From JBCCOW01 sp039025855 (lineage in GTDB: Bacteria > Planctomycetota > Phycisphaerae > Phycisphaerales > Phycisphaeraceae), in the NCBI GenBank assembly GCA_039025855.1, contig JBCCNL010000017.1:7102-71101 (forward strand): a stretch of 64,000 nucleotides of DNA, read 5' to 3'. The notes beneath the pieces were generated by a model. The model was not told the DNA's origin. It did not search any database and saw nothing but the letters and a program-made list of their open reading frames with translations. The position numbers were made by a program, and so were the translations under genes. Position 1 is the first letter of the stretch. Each line of letters begins with the position of its first letter. Below, one piece after another: positions 8,921 to 18,517 of the stretch.

Positions 8921-10243
8921 TCAAGCGCCAACCACCCGGGCCTTGGCGGCGCGGTCACGCATCACCCCGCGGGTGTCCACGATCAGTGGAGCATGCTCGC
9001 CGACGGCGTCCCAGTCGATCGCGTCGTGGTGCGTAGCGATGAGCACGCAGTCGTAGCTCGTCAGGGCTTCCGGCGAGAGCGGGATCGACTGCATGCCGAG
9101 GTCGTGGCGACGCATCTTGTGGGTCGCGGGGACATGCGGGTCGTGGTAATCCACCGAGGCGCCGAGCTCGCCGAGCTCTTCGATCAGTTCGAAGCTCGGG
9201 CTCTCGCGGATGTCATCGACGTTCGGCTTGTAAGCCAACCCGAGCACCAGTATGCGGGCCCCCTTGACCGCCTTGCCATCTTGGTTGAGCGCGAGCATGA
9301 CCCGCTGCACCACCCAGCCGGGCATGTCGTGATTAACCCGGCCGGCGAGCTCGATGAACTCGGTCGGGCGTCCGACCTCTTTCGCCTTCCATGTGAGATA
9401 GAACGGGTCGATCGGGATGCAGTGCCCGCCGAGCCCGGGGCCGGGGTAGAAGGCCTGGAAACCGAACGGCTTGGTTTTCGCCGCGTCGATGACTTCCCAG
9501 ACGTCGATGTCCATCTCGGTCAGGATCACCTTCAGCTCGTTGACCAGCGCGATGTTCACCGCCCGGTAGACGTTCTCCAGGATCTTTGCGGCCTCAGCGA
9601 TCTCGGCGCTGCTCACCGGGATCACCTCGGCAATCGCCGAGCGGTAGAGCGACGCGGCCATCGCCCCGCTCGGCTCGTCGAGCCCCCCCACCAGCTTCGG
9701 GATGCTCTGCGTTGTGTGGTCCTTCCGGCCCGGGTCCTCACGTTCCGGCGAATACGCCACGAAGACATCCTCGCCCAACGTCAGTGCGTGGTCCCCCATC
9801 AGCCTCGGCAGCATCACGCCACGCGTTGTCCCCGGATATGTCGTCGACTCCAGCACGATCAGCTGGCCCGGCCGCAGCGTCCGCCCGATCGCCTCGGCCG
9901 TCTTTTCGACATACGACAGGTCCGGCTCGTGGTGCTCGCCCAGCGGCGTGGGCACGCAGACCAGCACCGCGTCGGGCTCGCCCAGCCGAGCGAAGTCGTC
10001 GGTGACGTCAAAACGATCGCTGCCCGCCATCTCAGCGACGAAGCCCTCGCCGAAGTGTTTCAGATAGTTCTCGCCACGCCGGAGCATCGCGATCTTGTCC
10101 GGGTCGATGTCGAAACCGATCACCGAGAACCCCGCCTCCCAGAACGACCGCAGCAGCGGCAGCCCGACATACCCCAGCGCCAGCACGCCGACCTTCAGCG
10201 ATCGGTCCGCGACCCGTGATTCAAAACCCTCAGGCTCCGGCAT
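8921..10243 (-). CDS. UDP-N-acetyl-hexosamine 6-dehydrogenase (WbpA/WecC family)
   Basis: 440 residues, three-domain UDP-sugar dehydrogenase. N-terminal NAD-binding motif VLALGYVGLPL; the usual first Gly of GxGxxG is Ala here. FGEGFVAEM and the ESTTYPGTTRGVMLP, YSPEREDPG and KLVGG motifs point to the UDP-GlcNAc/UDP-ManNAc group rather than UDP-glucose dehydrogenase. The catalytic Cys is in GGHCIPIDPFYL, around residue 274. The C-terminal domain has GLAYKPNVDDIRESPS. It oxidises C6 of a UDP-HexNAc to the uronic acid for surface polysaccharide. It lies 12 bp after the DUF2071 gene, probably co-transcribed. Confidence 0.9.
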   Translation of the reverse strand: MPEPEGFESRVADRSLKVGVLALGYVGLPLLRSFWEAGFSVIGFDIDPDKIAMLRRGENYLKHFGEGFVAEMAGSDRFDVTDDFARLGEPDAVLVCVPTPLGEHHEPDLSYVEKTAEAIGRTLRPGQLIVLESTTYPGTTRGVMLPRLMGDHALTLGEDVFVAYSPEREDPGRKDHTTQSIPKLVGGLDEPSGAMAASLYRSAIAEVIPVSSAEIAEAAKILENVYRAVNIALVNELKVILTEMDIDVWEVIDAAKTKPFGFQAFYPGPGLGGHCIPIDPFYLTWKAKEVGRPTEFIELAGRVNHDMPGWVVQRVMLALNQDGKAVKGARILVLGLAYKPNVDDIRESPSFELIEELGELGASVDYHDPHVPATHKMRRHDLGMQSIPLSPEALTSYDCVLIATHHDAIDWDAVGEHAPLIVDTRGVMRDRAAKARVVGA

Positions 10244-10255
10244 AGCCCGGCCATC

Positions 10256-11014
10256 CTAATCCGCCACCCGTACCCGCGTCGCCTGCACATCAAGTCGCTC
10301 GCCCAGATGCAGCAGCGGCGGATCGGTCCCGAGGTCCATCCCGACCAGCCGGGCCATGTCGTTGGTCGTGATCTCCGCCTCCGCTAACCGCAGCCGCCAC
10401 GGGGCGTGCCGGATGTCCGCCCGCAACACCCGCGCCTTCCACAGCCCCCAGCTCGCCTGCGTAAACAGGCTGTACCGCTCGGTCAGGAACGCCTCCAGCG
10501 TGCCCCGCTCCGACCCCACGGCATCCGCCCCCGGCTTCGCCCGGTACCGCCCTTCAAATAACGCATTGGGCCCGCCCCACCGCTCGGGCTTCACACGCTC
10601 CGACCGGTACGTGATCCAGCCGTCGTTGCCCCGGGCCATGGACATCGCTGCATCGAAGTACGGCAGGCAGAACGCCATCCGGGCCATCCGCACGCCCGTC
10701 CAGCTCGCCGCGTCCAGCGAATAAAACCAAACGCCGGCCCTGCCATTCACCCGCACATACGTCCGCAGGTTGATCTCCGGGAACGTGCTCATCGCCCTCC
10801 ACGCCGGCAGCCCCCGCAGCCCGATGCCCCGCATCCCGAACGGCACCACGCCGAGGTACGCCGTGCCCTCGAACCGGTCCAGCTCCACCCCCTTGGGCAG
10901 CCCCGCCTGCAGCCGAGCCGCGTCCGCCTCGACCACCGGCCAGTGGGCAAACAGCAGGTCGTGCCACACCATTTTCATCCAGGCCCGGCCACGTGATCCC
11001 GAAGCGTCTGCCAT
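10256..11014 (-). CDS. DUF2071 (YqjF-like) family protein
   Basis: 252 residues, matching the DUF2071 family in length and layout: WHDLLFAHWPV near the N-terminus, then YLGVVPFGMRGIGLRGLPA, FPEINLRTYV, and GVWFYSLDAASW. These proteins have an acetoacetate-decarboxylase-like fold; the biological role is unknown. The stop is 12 bp before the start of the UDP-HexNAc dehydrogenase gene, so the two are probably one transcript; a functional link is not implied. ATG 11014 is used; an internal ATG at codon 13 (MKMVWHD) is an equally good start. Confidence 0.82.
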   Translation of the reverse strand: MADASGSRGRAWMKMVWHDLLFAHWPVVEADAARLQAGLPKGVELDRFEGTAYLGVVPFGMRGIGLRGLPAWRAMSTFPEINLRTYVRVNGRAGVWFYSLDAASWTGVRMARMAFCLPYFDAAMSMARGNDGWITYRSERVKPERWGGPNALFEGRYRAKPGADAVGSERGTLEAFLTERYSLFTQASWGLWKARVLRADIRHAPWRLRLAEAEITTNDMARLVGMDLGTDPPLLHLGERLDVQATRVRVAD

Positions 11015-11152
11015 ACCGGAGCCTACGCCGCCGGGAATAGCCCGGCCCGCCCACGGGTTAATCTTCTGCGGCCCGATTGAACCCCCCCGCCGCCCGGCTT
11101 ACCATCCCGCCACGAGGCGTAAGCCAGAACACCACGAACCAAGGAGCCGAAC

Positions 11153-11485
11153 ATGGCCAGCGAAGCCGTTGTTGAATTTACCGACGCCAATTTCCAGTCC
11201 GAGGTCCTCGAGTCCGACACCCCCGTGGTCGTCGACTTCTGGGCCGAGTGGTGCATGCCCTGCCGCATGCTCGCCCCGACCATCGACGAGCTCGCCGACG
11301 ACTACGCCGGCAAGGTCAAGGTCGGCAAGGTCGATACCGACGCCAACCGCGAGGTCGCCTCACAGATGAGCATCTCCGCTATCCCCACCGTCATGGTCTT
11401 CAAGGGCGGCGAGATGGTGAAGCAGTTCGTCGGCGTCACCCAGAAGCAGGAGTTCGTCGAAGAGCTCGCCAAGCACACCGACTAA
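11153..11485 (+). CDS. trxA: Thioredoxin with a CMPC active site
   Basis: 110 residues, a single thioredoxin domain. The active site is WAEWCMPC (Cys34, Cys37) where classical thioredoxins have WCGPC. The cis-Pro loop is ISAIPTVMVF, and the KVDTDAN and GVTQKQEF segments match TrxA. It acts in cytoplasmic disulfide reduction. AGGAG lies 8 bases before the ATG, one of the clearer ribosome binding sites in the window. An intrinsic terminator follows 30 bp after the stop, so this is a monocistronic unit. The Gly-to-Met change in the CxxC dipeptide should alter redox potential. Confidence 0.93.
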   Translation: MASEAVVEFTDANFQSEVLESDTPVVVDFWAEWCMPCRMLAPTIDELADDYAGKVKVGKVDTDANREVASQMSISAIPTVMVFKGGEMVKQFVGVTQKQEFVEELAKHTD

Positions 11486-11511
11486 GCACCATTCAAAACC
11501 TCAAGCCCCTG

Positions 11512-11540
11512 AAGCCCACGGCCCCGTGCCGTGGGTTTTT
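11512..11540 (+). terminator. Rho-independent terminator of trxA
   Basis: Eight-bp GC stem (11515-11522 with 11528-11535, loop CCCGT) followed by TTTTT, 30 bp after the trxA stop. Its arms (CCCACGGC / GCCGTGGG) resemble the arms of the dispersed GAAGCCCACGG repeat family, but here a T-tract follows. Confidence 0.88.
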
Positions 11541-11677
11541 CGTGCGCCACCGTCCGCGCACTGGAGCCATCAACCCAAACAATCGATACAACCTCTACAA
11601 AGCCGTTTCACTGGAAAACACAGTTCCATCAAGTATCACTAGGGGTACGCTCGTATCCACGACCCGGGAGGTACCCG

Positions 11678-14600
11678 ATGCTCAGAACCCTCGCCACACT
11701 CGCCGCCGCAATCCTCGTCGCAAGCACTGTCCGGGCCGAGGCGATCGATACCGCGCCACTCCACCGCCAGATCACCGCCGCCCTCAACAATGACCAGCCC
11801 GCCAAGGCCCAGGTCCTGCTCGAACGCTGGCGTCAGCAAGACCCCCGCGACGCCACCTACCTCCAGCTCCAGGCCCACGTCTACAACCTCCTCGGCGCCC
11901 CCGCCGCCGCCGTCGAAACCGTCACGCTCGCCCTGCGTGACCCCAGCCTCCCCGAGGCCACCCGCACCAACCTCCGGCTCATGCGGGCCGAGTCGCTCAT
12001 GCTCTGCGGCGACTTCCTGCCGGCCTACCGCGAATACCACCGGCTCTACCTGGGCCCGCACTTCCGCGACGAGCCTCGCCAGCAACTCCTCGTCCAACTC
12101 CAAGCCGCCCGGCGTGCCCACTTCGAGTCCAGCGTCCAGCCAACGCCTCCTCCGAAGCTCGACTACGCCACAAAGCCCGCGGACATGCCGCCCGACCTGG
12201 CGTACGTGATGCTCACCCAGGCCCACGCGCCGAACCGCGGGAAGCGTCCCGACGCGGAATTGGTGAAGTGGGCGGTCGACGCATCCCGGGCCCACCCCGA
12301 CTCACCGGACCTCGCCCGGTTCGCGGTCATGCGCGCCCTCCACACCGGCCAACGTGGCGAGACCGCGCTCCTCGAACGGCCCGGCTACCTCGCCCTGCCC
12401 CAGCTCTTCCGCGAATGGGTCGACGAAAACCGCCAGCGCCCCCCGGCCTTCGGTGACCTCACGGGCCACCCCGACGAACCCCAGTCCAAGGCCATCGACG
12501 TCACCGCCGAGAACGCATCCGCCTTCCTCGCCGATCTCAAGCAACAGCTCGCCGACACCGAGCCGCAGGCCCAGCGTCTCATCCAGCAACGCGACACCCT
12601 GCTCCAAGACATTCAAGCCGTCCGTCAAACCCTCGACGGCATCCGTGTCCGCAACGGCCTCGCTGCCGTGATGGATCAGGCCGAGGCCCACTACATCACG
12701 CTCCGGCAGCGTGTCGAAGCCTGGCACGCCGCGAGCCGACCGCTGGTCGAACCCATCGATCGTTTCACGCTCCAGCGCGCCCTCAACCGCATCCAGAGCA
12801 ACGAGTGGGTCCCCGAGGCGGAGCTCCAGCCCGTGCTCGACGCCCGGCAAGCCCGCATCCAGGCGCTGCTCCGTAACCAGGAGCTCATGCCCCAGCACCG
12901 CTTGAACCAGCTCCGCGACCGCTGGCTCGAACGCTATCAGCAGGTCCGCCCGCTGATCGCGATCGAAGAAGCCCGCGAGGCCAAGAACTGGCAGGCCGTC
13001 CTGAACTGGTCCGAGGTCTGGCTGACCACCCGGCGCGGCAAAGCCAACACCTGGGTCCACCACGAACGCCACGACGCCGCGACCGCGCTCGGCGACGAGC
13101 TCTCGGCCACCGACGCCGTCCTGAAAATCACCGCCGGCGACGACCCGCCCTCCGACCGCTGGGAGAAGTGGTTCTTCCAAGCACGCAATCAAGCCATCCT
13201 CACGATGAAGCGGGGCCGTAAGGCGATCGACGAGGGCCGGCCCGTCGAGGCTGGACGCGACCTGACCAAGGCCGCGATCCACATGCCCGCCGAGCCGTCG
13301 ATCCTCCTGGAACGCTACCGCCTTGCCGAGCTGTTCGGCGACGCCCGGGCCAAGGTCGAGGTCCTCCGTGACTACTACTACGTCTACGAGCCCCTGCCCG
13401 TTTCCGAGAGCGAGGCCATGAACCTCGCGCTGCAGGCCCACGACTGGGCGTTCCTGCTCGCGCTGAGTGAGCCGCTGGTGGGTGAAGACGAAGAGGCCGC
13501 CTTCCATCACTACGTCGCCGCCCAGGCCCTGAACCTCCAGGGCATCGTCAGCCGCACCTGGCCGCTGGTCCGCGGCTCCCGCTACGGCGCCGCCGCCGAG
13601 CCCATCTACGAGCGCTTCGGAAGCCAGGTCGAACGCAACCCGCTCACGCTCACCGACGCCCACCGGAAGCAACACCGGGCCACCCTCGCCGACCCCGACC
13701 AGCCCTTAGCCGACCGCGTTTACGCCGCCAGCGTCCTGAATCGCGACGGCATCCCCAAGCCCGTCCTCCCCATCCGCGCGACCGACCCGCTCTACCTCGC
13801 TCAGCATGCCAGGGCCTCAGCCAAAGTCATCGCCGACCTCCGCCCCGGCCAACGCATCCATGTCGGCGGCGAAGCCTGGGTCCACGCCCCCCCCGCCGGC
13901 CCCGACGCCCTCGCCGTCCTCCGTGTCCACGGCGGCAGCACCGACGCCATGACCCGGCTCCACATCGAATGCGACAAGCACGCCTTCACCAACCAGCACA
14001 AGAAACCTTCGCTCCGTCTCGTCGAGGTCCGCCACGCCCTGCTCCGCTTCGACGCCACCGCCGACGTCGTGATGGACGCCAACAGCGCAATGACCGTCTA
14101 CCGCGGCGGCCTCGACCACATCCACCGCTTTGGCGGCCAGGGCCTCGTCCAGAGCAGCTCACTTGTCCTCTACCACACCGCCAAGACCGCCAACCTCGAA
14201 CTCGACCACGCCAGCTGGCACCTCGACCTCTACGCCGTCCCCGGCTCGCTCGCCGGCACCATCACCGCCCGCCACGGCATGCTCTTCATGCCCAGCGGCC
14301 GCATCACCGTCCCCGCCGAGTCCCAACTCACTCTCGACGACATGGTCCTCGGCTGGACCGTCCCCAACCACGACAACACCCCCCGCCTCCTGGTCCGCGA
14401 CGGCGCCGCCTTCACCGCCCGTGACACCCGCTTCGTCGACCTCGGCACCCGACACATCTCACTGCCCGCCACCGCCCGACTCTCCAACATCACCACCATC
14501 GGCGACAACGCCCCCCTGCTCATCGGCGGCAAGCCCTACCAGGGCCACACCCACCGCTACATCCCCAACAAAGCCACCGGCACCACCCACACCGCCCGCA

Positions 14601-15997
14601 CCGTCAACCAGCTCCACGCCGCCGCCGCCAAGGCTAAACCCGGCGACGTCATCGTCCTCACCGCACCCCACTACGACCTGACCCGCACCCTCGAGCTGCC
14701 CGACGGCGTCGAGCTCCGCTCCGACAAGTTCGCCAAGACCGTGGACGTGCGGATGACCGTCGATCCCAAGCGCGGCAAGACACTGCTTAACCTCGCCGAC
14801 CGGGCCGTCCGCATCCAGGACGTCCGCTTCTGGCTCATGCCCCGACAAGAAGGACAGTTCGCCGTCGCCGGCCTCCGCGACGCCACCAACCTCGGCCTCG
14901 TCGCCGACAACGCCGTGGTCCTGCTCCGCAACTGCGGCTTCTTCTCCCACCACGCCTTCATCACCCATTTCGGCATCGACGCCCGCGGCGACAGCCTCAT
15001 CCTCGCCCAACAAACCAAGCTCCACGGCCCCAGCCGCATCAACGACAACGCCAGCGTCAGCCTGCTCGAAGCCCAGGTCGTCAATGGCGAAGCCTCCGTC
15101 ACCGGCACCGGCGAGCTCCGAGCCTTCATGGCCGACGAACTCGCCAACCCACTCACGATCAAAGGCCCCGGGCTCACCCTCCGGGCCGCCATCCACGGCA
15201 TGCGGTTTATCGACGGCGGCGGCGACCCCGTCGCCAAACAGCAGCACGCCCGGGCCATCGCCGCTCGCGACCGCGCCTGGCGAGAGGCCCGCGACGAGCT
15301 CAACCGTCAGTGGTCGACTTCCGCCAACATCGAGGCCCGAATCGAACTCGTCCAGGCCTTCTACGACCAGATCCGCCGGGCCGACTTCTCGGAAAACTGG
15401 CTCAAGGTCGACGCGCACGTGTTCATCGCCAAGACGCTCAACCCGCTGCTGCTGAGCCACCTCCCCGAGGCCGGCCGCATCTACTTCGAAGTCAGGCTCC
15501 CCACTCGGATGCTGATCGACGGCCACCTCGACCGTAAGGTCGTCAACGCCGTGGGCAACACCGCCACCGGCTGGCAGGCCGTGGGCCTCCAGGCGTCCCA
15601 AGCCGACAAGGACAAGGCCGCCGCGTTCTTCCAGAGCTTCCCGCCCGGCAGCAAGTACTACACCGTGGCCCAAAACCTGCTCAACGAAGGCAAGAGCTTC
15701 GAGCAGGTCAAGGCGGGTGTCGCCAAGGCGAAGCGGGATGATCAGCGTCGCGTGACCGCCGTGGTCTCCCGGGTGAATCAGGCCCAGCGTCGCCCGCAAC
15801 AGCCGACCTACGAGCCCGCCCCCGCACGCCGCACCTGGCAAGACGCCTACGCCGCCTACCGCGCCACCCGCCCTCCCTTGATCTCGTCTCGCCAGATGAA
15901 CTTCGCCCGGCAGAACGAGCTCCGCACCATGCGACAGCAGAACTGGACCATGCAACGCAACGGTCTCCGACCCATGTACGACATCCCGGGCTGGTAA
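11678..15997 (+). CDS. Large secreted protein: TPR region plus right-handed beta-helix
   Basis: 1439 residues. Signal peptide (MLRTLATLAAAILVASTVRAEA), then tetratricopeptide-like helices (about 30-120 and 480-650: QAKVLLERW, AAVETVTLALRD), a coiled-coil (about 270-320) and a long pectate-lyase-like beta-helix (about 720-1190) with repeated short strands such as NLELDHASWHLDLYAVPG and DGVELRSDKFAKTVDVRM. The C-terminus is Gln/Arg/Met-rich (about 1370-1439). No sortase signal or membrane anchor is seen. ATG 11678 has GGGAGG 7 bases upstream and starts the signal peptide; the frame is open upstream but without those features. The AT-richer 11580-11660 stretch probably holds the promoter. I do not recognise a named family; an extracytoplasmic structural or carbohydrate-binding role is inferred from the beta-helix only. 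Confidence 0.78.
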   Translation: MLRTLATLAAAILVASTVRAEAIDTAPLHRQITAALNNDQPAKAQVLLERWRQQDPRDATYLQLQAHVYNLLGAPAAAVETVTLALRDPSLPEATRTNLRLMRAESLMLCGDFLPAYREYHRLYLGPHFRDEPRQQLLVQLQAARRAHFESSVQPTPPPKLDYATKPADMPPDLAYVMLTQAHAPNRGKRPDAELVKWAVDASRAHPDSPDLARFAVMRALHTGQRGETALLERPGYLALPQLFREWVDENRQRPPAFGDLTGHPDEPQSKAIDVTAENASAFLADLKQQLADTEPQAQRLIQQRDTLLQDIQAVRQTLDGIRVRNGLAAVMDQAEAHYITLRQRVEAWHAASRPLVEPIDRFTLQRALNRIQSNEWVPEAELQPVLDARQARIQALLRNQELMPQHRLNQLRDRWLERYQQVRPLIAIEEAREAKNWQAVLNWSEVWLTTRRGKANTWVHHERHDAATALGDELSATDAVLKITAGDDPPSDRWEKWFFQARNQAILTMKRGRKAIDEGRPVEAGRDLTKAAIHMPAEPSILLERYRLAELFGDARAKVEVLRDYYYVYEPLPVSESEAMNLALQAHDWAFLLALSEPLVGEDEEAAFHHYVAAQALNLQGIVSRTWPLVRGSRYGAAAEPIYERFGSQVERNPLTLTDAHRKQHRATLADPDQPLADRVYAASVLNRDGIPKPVLPIRATDPLYLAQHARASAKVIADLRPGQRIHVGGEAWVHAPPAGPDALAVLRVHGGSTDAMTRLHIECDKHAFTNQHKKPSLRLVEVRHALLRFDATADVVMDANSAMTVYRGGLDHIHRFGGQGLVQSSSLVLYHTAKTANLELDHASWHLDLYAVPGSLAGTITARHGMLFMPSGRITVPAESQLTLDDMVLGWTVPNHDNTPRLLVRDGAAFTARDTRFVDLGTRHISLPATARLSNITTIGDNAPLLIGGKPYQGHTHRYIPNKATGTTHTARTVNQLHAAAAKAKPGDVIVLTAPHYDLTRTLELPDGVELRSDKFAKTVDVRMTVDPKRGKTLLNLADRAVRIQDVRFWLMPRQEGQFAVAGLRDATNLGLVADNAVVLLRNCGFFSHHAFITHFGIDARGDSLILAQQTKLHGPSRINDNASVSLLEAQVVNGEASVTGTGELRAFMADELANPLTIKGPGLTLRAAIHGMRFIDGGGDPVAKQQHARAIAARDRAWREARDELNRQWSTSANIEARIELVQAFYDQIRRADFSENWLKVDAHVFIAKTLNPLLLSHLPEAGRIYFEVRLPTRMLIDGHLDRKVVNAVGNTATGWQAVGLQASQADKDKAAAFFQSFPPGSKYYTVAQNLLNEGKSFEQVKAGVAKAKRDDQRRVTAVVSRVNQAQRRPQQPTYEPAPARRTWQDAYAAYRATRPPLISSRQMNFARQNELRTMRQQNWTMQRNGLRPMYDIPGW

Positions 15998-16012
15998 ACA
16001 TTCCCGCGAACC

Positions 16013-17206
16013 TCAAGCCCACAGCGTCTGATCACGCGGCACCGACTCCCCCGCCCACATGGCCCGGCTTGTCCACGCCTTGCTTTCCTCCGACCAGAAC
16101 GCATCAGCCACCGGCAGGCCCAGCGGCAAAAACGCCAACGCACACAGGTACATGCTCCCCACCGTCAGGTAGGACTCGGGCAGCTCCGGCTGCGGACCGA
16201 TGAAACCCACCGTCAGCCAGCCGTCGTCGTCGAACAGGCCCGGCGCATTCACGAAACGCCCGATCACGGCGGTCGTTGCACACCGCATCTGGGCCGGGCT
16301 CACGCTGTCCGGCAGCTCGTGCCGCAGCGCCATCATCGCCGGCAACTGCATCATCCCGAACCGGTAGCAGATCGACCGCCCGATCGGCGGGAACGTCCCC
16401 TCTGGTGAGACCATCCGCTCGATCACCTCAGCCCCCCGCCGCGCCCGCTTCACCGCGGTCTCCAAGAACCTTTCGCGTACCGGGTCGCCCGGCTCCAGCC
16501 CCTCCAGAATGTCGACCAGCATCGGCTGGATCACGAAGCTGTTGTAGTAGTCCCACGCATGATGAAAGCCGTCGGCATACCAGCCATCACCGAGATAGGC
16601 GTGCTCGAAGAATTGGATCGATCGCTCAAGCCGGCCCCGACTGATGGTTTCGCCAAGCCGGCCAATCGCGATCTCGATCAGCCCGCCGAACAGCAGCCAA
16701 TTGCACAGCGGCGGCTCAATGACCCGGCTCTCGATCAGCCGGTCGCACACCTGACGACGCAGGCCCTTCGGCAGACCATCGATGAGCTCCCGCGGCGCAC
16801 GCATCAGCCCGTGTGCCAGGAACGCCGCGTCCACCATCGGCTGCCCGCCGCGGTCAAAGTTCCAGCCCCCCTGCTCACGCGACCGAGTCCCCCGGTCCAG
16901 CCCCTCCAAGACCTGCCCCAGGGTCTTATCGCGTAGTGCAAGCTCACTGTCGGGCGACCCCGGCAGCTCCGCGTCCAACCACGGCGCGATCCCGGCCAAC
17001 AATCGTCCAAAGGATTCCAACGCCGCGAACTGGTTGCGTCCGCCGTCGGCCGTGATGGGCAGTGCCTCGGTCAGGTCACCCGCAACCGCGTGCTCCAACA
17101 CGGGTGCCGCAATCCGCTCCACCAACTCCAGCCACCACCCCCGCTGCTCCGGTCCAGGGGCCATCGGGTCGTTCCAGCACTGCGCGGTTTCGGCTTCGGT
17201 TGGCAT
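16013..17206 (-). CDS. DUF2264 domain-containing protein
   Basis: 397 residues, agreeing with DUF2264 over its whole length: NQFAALESFGRLLAG, DGWYADGFHHAWDYYNSFVIQPMLVDIL and SPEGTFPPIGRSICYRFG are characteristic. The family is predicted to be an alpha/alpha-toroid, often found near polysaccharide lyases and glycosidases, so a carbohydrate-related role is likely, but no activity is assigned here. It has no signal peptide, which suggests a cytoplasmic protein. It is divergent from the M16 peptidase gene (78 bp between starts) and convergent with the beta-helix protein gene. Confidence 0.85.
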   Translation of the reverse strand: MPTEAETAQCWNDPMAPGPEQRGWWLELVERIAAPVLEHAVAGDLTEALPITADGGRNQFAALESFGRLLAGIAPWLDAELPGSPDSELALRDKTLGQVLEGLDRGTRSREQGGWNFDRGGQPMVDAAFLAHGLMRAPRELIDGLPKGLRRQVCDRLIESRVIEPPLCNWLLFGGLIEIAIGRLGETISRGRLERSIQFFEHAYLGDGWYADGFHHAWDYYNSFVIQPMLVDILEGLEPGDPVRERFLETAVKRARRGAEVIERMVSPEGTFPPIGRSICYRFGMMQLPAMMALRHELPDSVSPAQMRCATTAVIGRFVNAPGLFDDDGWLTVGFIGPQPELPESYLTVGSMYLCALAFLPLGLPVADAFWSEESKAWTSRAMWAGESVPRDQTLWA

Positions 17207-17284
17207 CGCCGCAGTGTAGATCGCTGCCCGGCAGAGCGACCATCAAGCGATATCCCCGCCCCGGTTCCGACCTACACTGACTGC

Positions 17285-18508
17285 ATGCCCATCACCTTCA
17301 AACAGCACACGCTCTCCAACGGCCTGACCGTCCTCGCCGAGTCCGACCCCGACGCCCACACCTCGGCCGTCGGCTTCTACGTCAAGACCGGGGCCCGCGA
17401 CGAGACCGCCCCGCTCATGGGCGTCTCCCACTTCCTCGAACACATGATGTTCAAGGGCACCGCCCGCCGGTCTGCCGAGGACGTCAACCGCGAGTTCGAC
17501 GAGCTCGGCGCCGACTACAACGCCTTCACCTCCCACGAGCAGACCGTGTACTACGCCCACGTCCTGCCGGAGTACCTGCCCCGCGCGATCGACCTGCTCG
17601 GGGATATGCTCCGACCGGCCCTCCGCACCGACGACTTCGACATGGAGAAGAACGTCATCCTCGAGGAGATCGGGATGTACGACGACCGCCCCGAATGGCG
17701 GCTGCAGGACACGCTGCTCGAGTCTTACTTCGGCGAGCACCCGCTGGGCTACCGCGTGCTCGGGACCAACGACACGATCACCGCGCTGACCGCTGACCAG
17801 ATGCGGACGTACTTCGAGCACCGCTACGGCCCGGACAACATCGTCGTCGCGCTGGCGGGCAAGCTCGACTGGGACGCAACCTTGGCCGACCTTGAAACGC
17901 TCTGCGGTCAATGGAAGCCGACCGGCGCCGACCGCCCGCCGTCGGACGTTTCTGTGCAGACCCACGAACAGAACCTCACCGACGAGCGGGTCAACCGCCA
18001 CTACCTCGCTACGCTCCTGCCCGCCCCCTCCGCCCAGGACGAGCTGCGTTACGCCGCCCGTGTGCTCGGCGACCTCATCGGCGACGACGACGGCTCCCGC
18101 CTCTACTGGGCCCTGATCGAGCCCGGGCTCGCCGACGAAGCCAGCTTCTCGTTCATGCCCATGGACCACGCCGGGGCGTACATGGCCTTCCTCACCTGCG
18201 ACCCCGCCAAAGCCAAGCCCGTCGCAGAAACCCTGCTCGCCGAGCTGGCCAAGGTGAAGGACACGCTGCAACAAGGCGAGATCACGCGTGCGGTGAACAA
18301 GCTCGCGACCTCCGTCACGCTCCGCGGCGAACGCCCCGCCGGCCGCATGCACCGCCTCGGCGGCGAATGGCTCTACCGCAAGCGCTTCATCCCCCTCGAA
18401 GACGACCTCGCCCGGCTGCAGGCGGTCACCCTCGACGAGGTCGTCGCCGTGCTCGAAGCCTTCCCGCTGGAACCCCGCACCACGCTTCGGCTTGGGCCGG
18501 CCAGTTAG
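17285..18508 (+). CDS. M16 family zinc peptidase
   Basis: 407 residues, the size of a single-chain processing-peptidase-like M16B subunit. The inverted zinc motif HFLEH is at residues 49-53 and the downstream glutamates in NVILEEIGMYDD (127/128) complete the zinc site. The second half has the RxxxYxxR-like substrate region (DDDGSRLYWAL) typical of active-type members. The protein has no signal peptide. ATG 17285 (MPITFKQHTLSNGLTV) matches the usual N-terminus of the family; the frame is open upstream without similarity. It is followed 9 bp later by the enolase-superfamily gene. Confidence 0.92.
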   Translation: MPITFKQHTLSNGLTVLAESDPDAHTSAVGFYVKTGARDETAPLMGVSHFLEHMMFKGTARRSAEDVNREFDELGADYNAFTSHEQTVYYAHVLPEYLPRAIDLLGDMLRPALRTDDFDMEKNVILEEIGMYDDRPEWRLQDTLLESYFGEHPLGYRVLGTNDTITALTADQMRTYFEHRYGPDNIVVALAGKLDWDATLADLETLCGQWKPTGADRPPSDVSVQTHEQNLTDERVNRHYLATLLPAPSAQDELRYAARVLGDLIGDDDGSRLYWALIEPGLADEASFSFMPMDHAGAYMAFLTCDPAKAKPVAETLLAELAKVKDTLQQGEITRAVNKLATSVTLRGERPAGRMHRLGGEWLYRKRFIPLEDDLARLQAVTLDEVVAVLEAFPLEPRTTLRLGPAS

Positions 18509-18517
18509 CCCGTCGAG

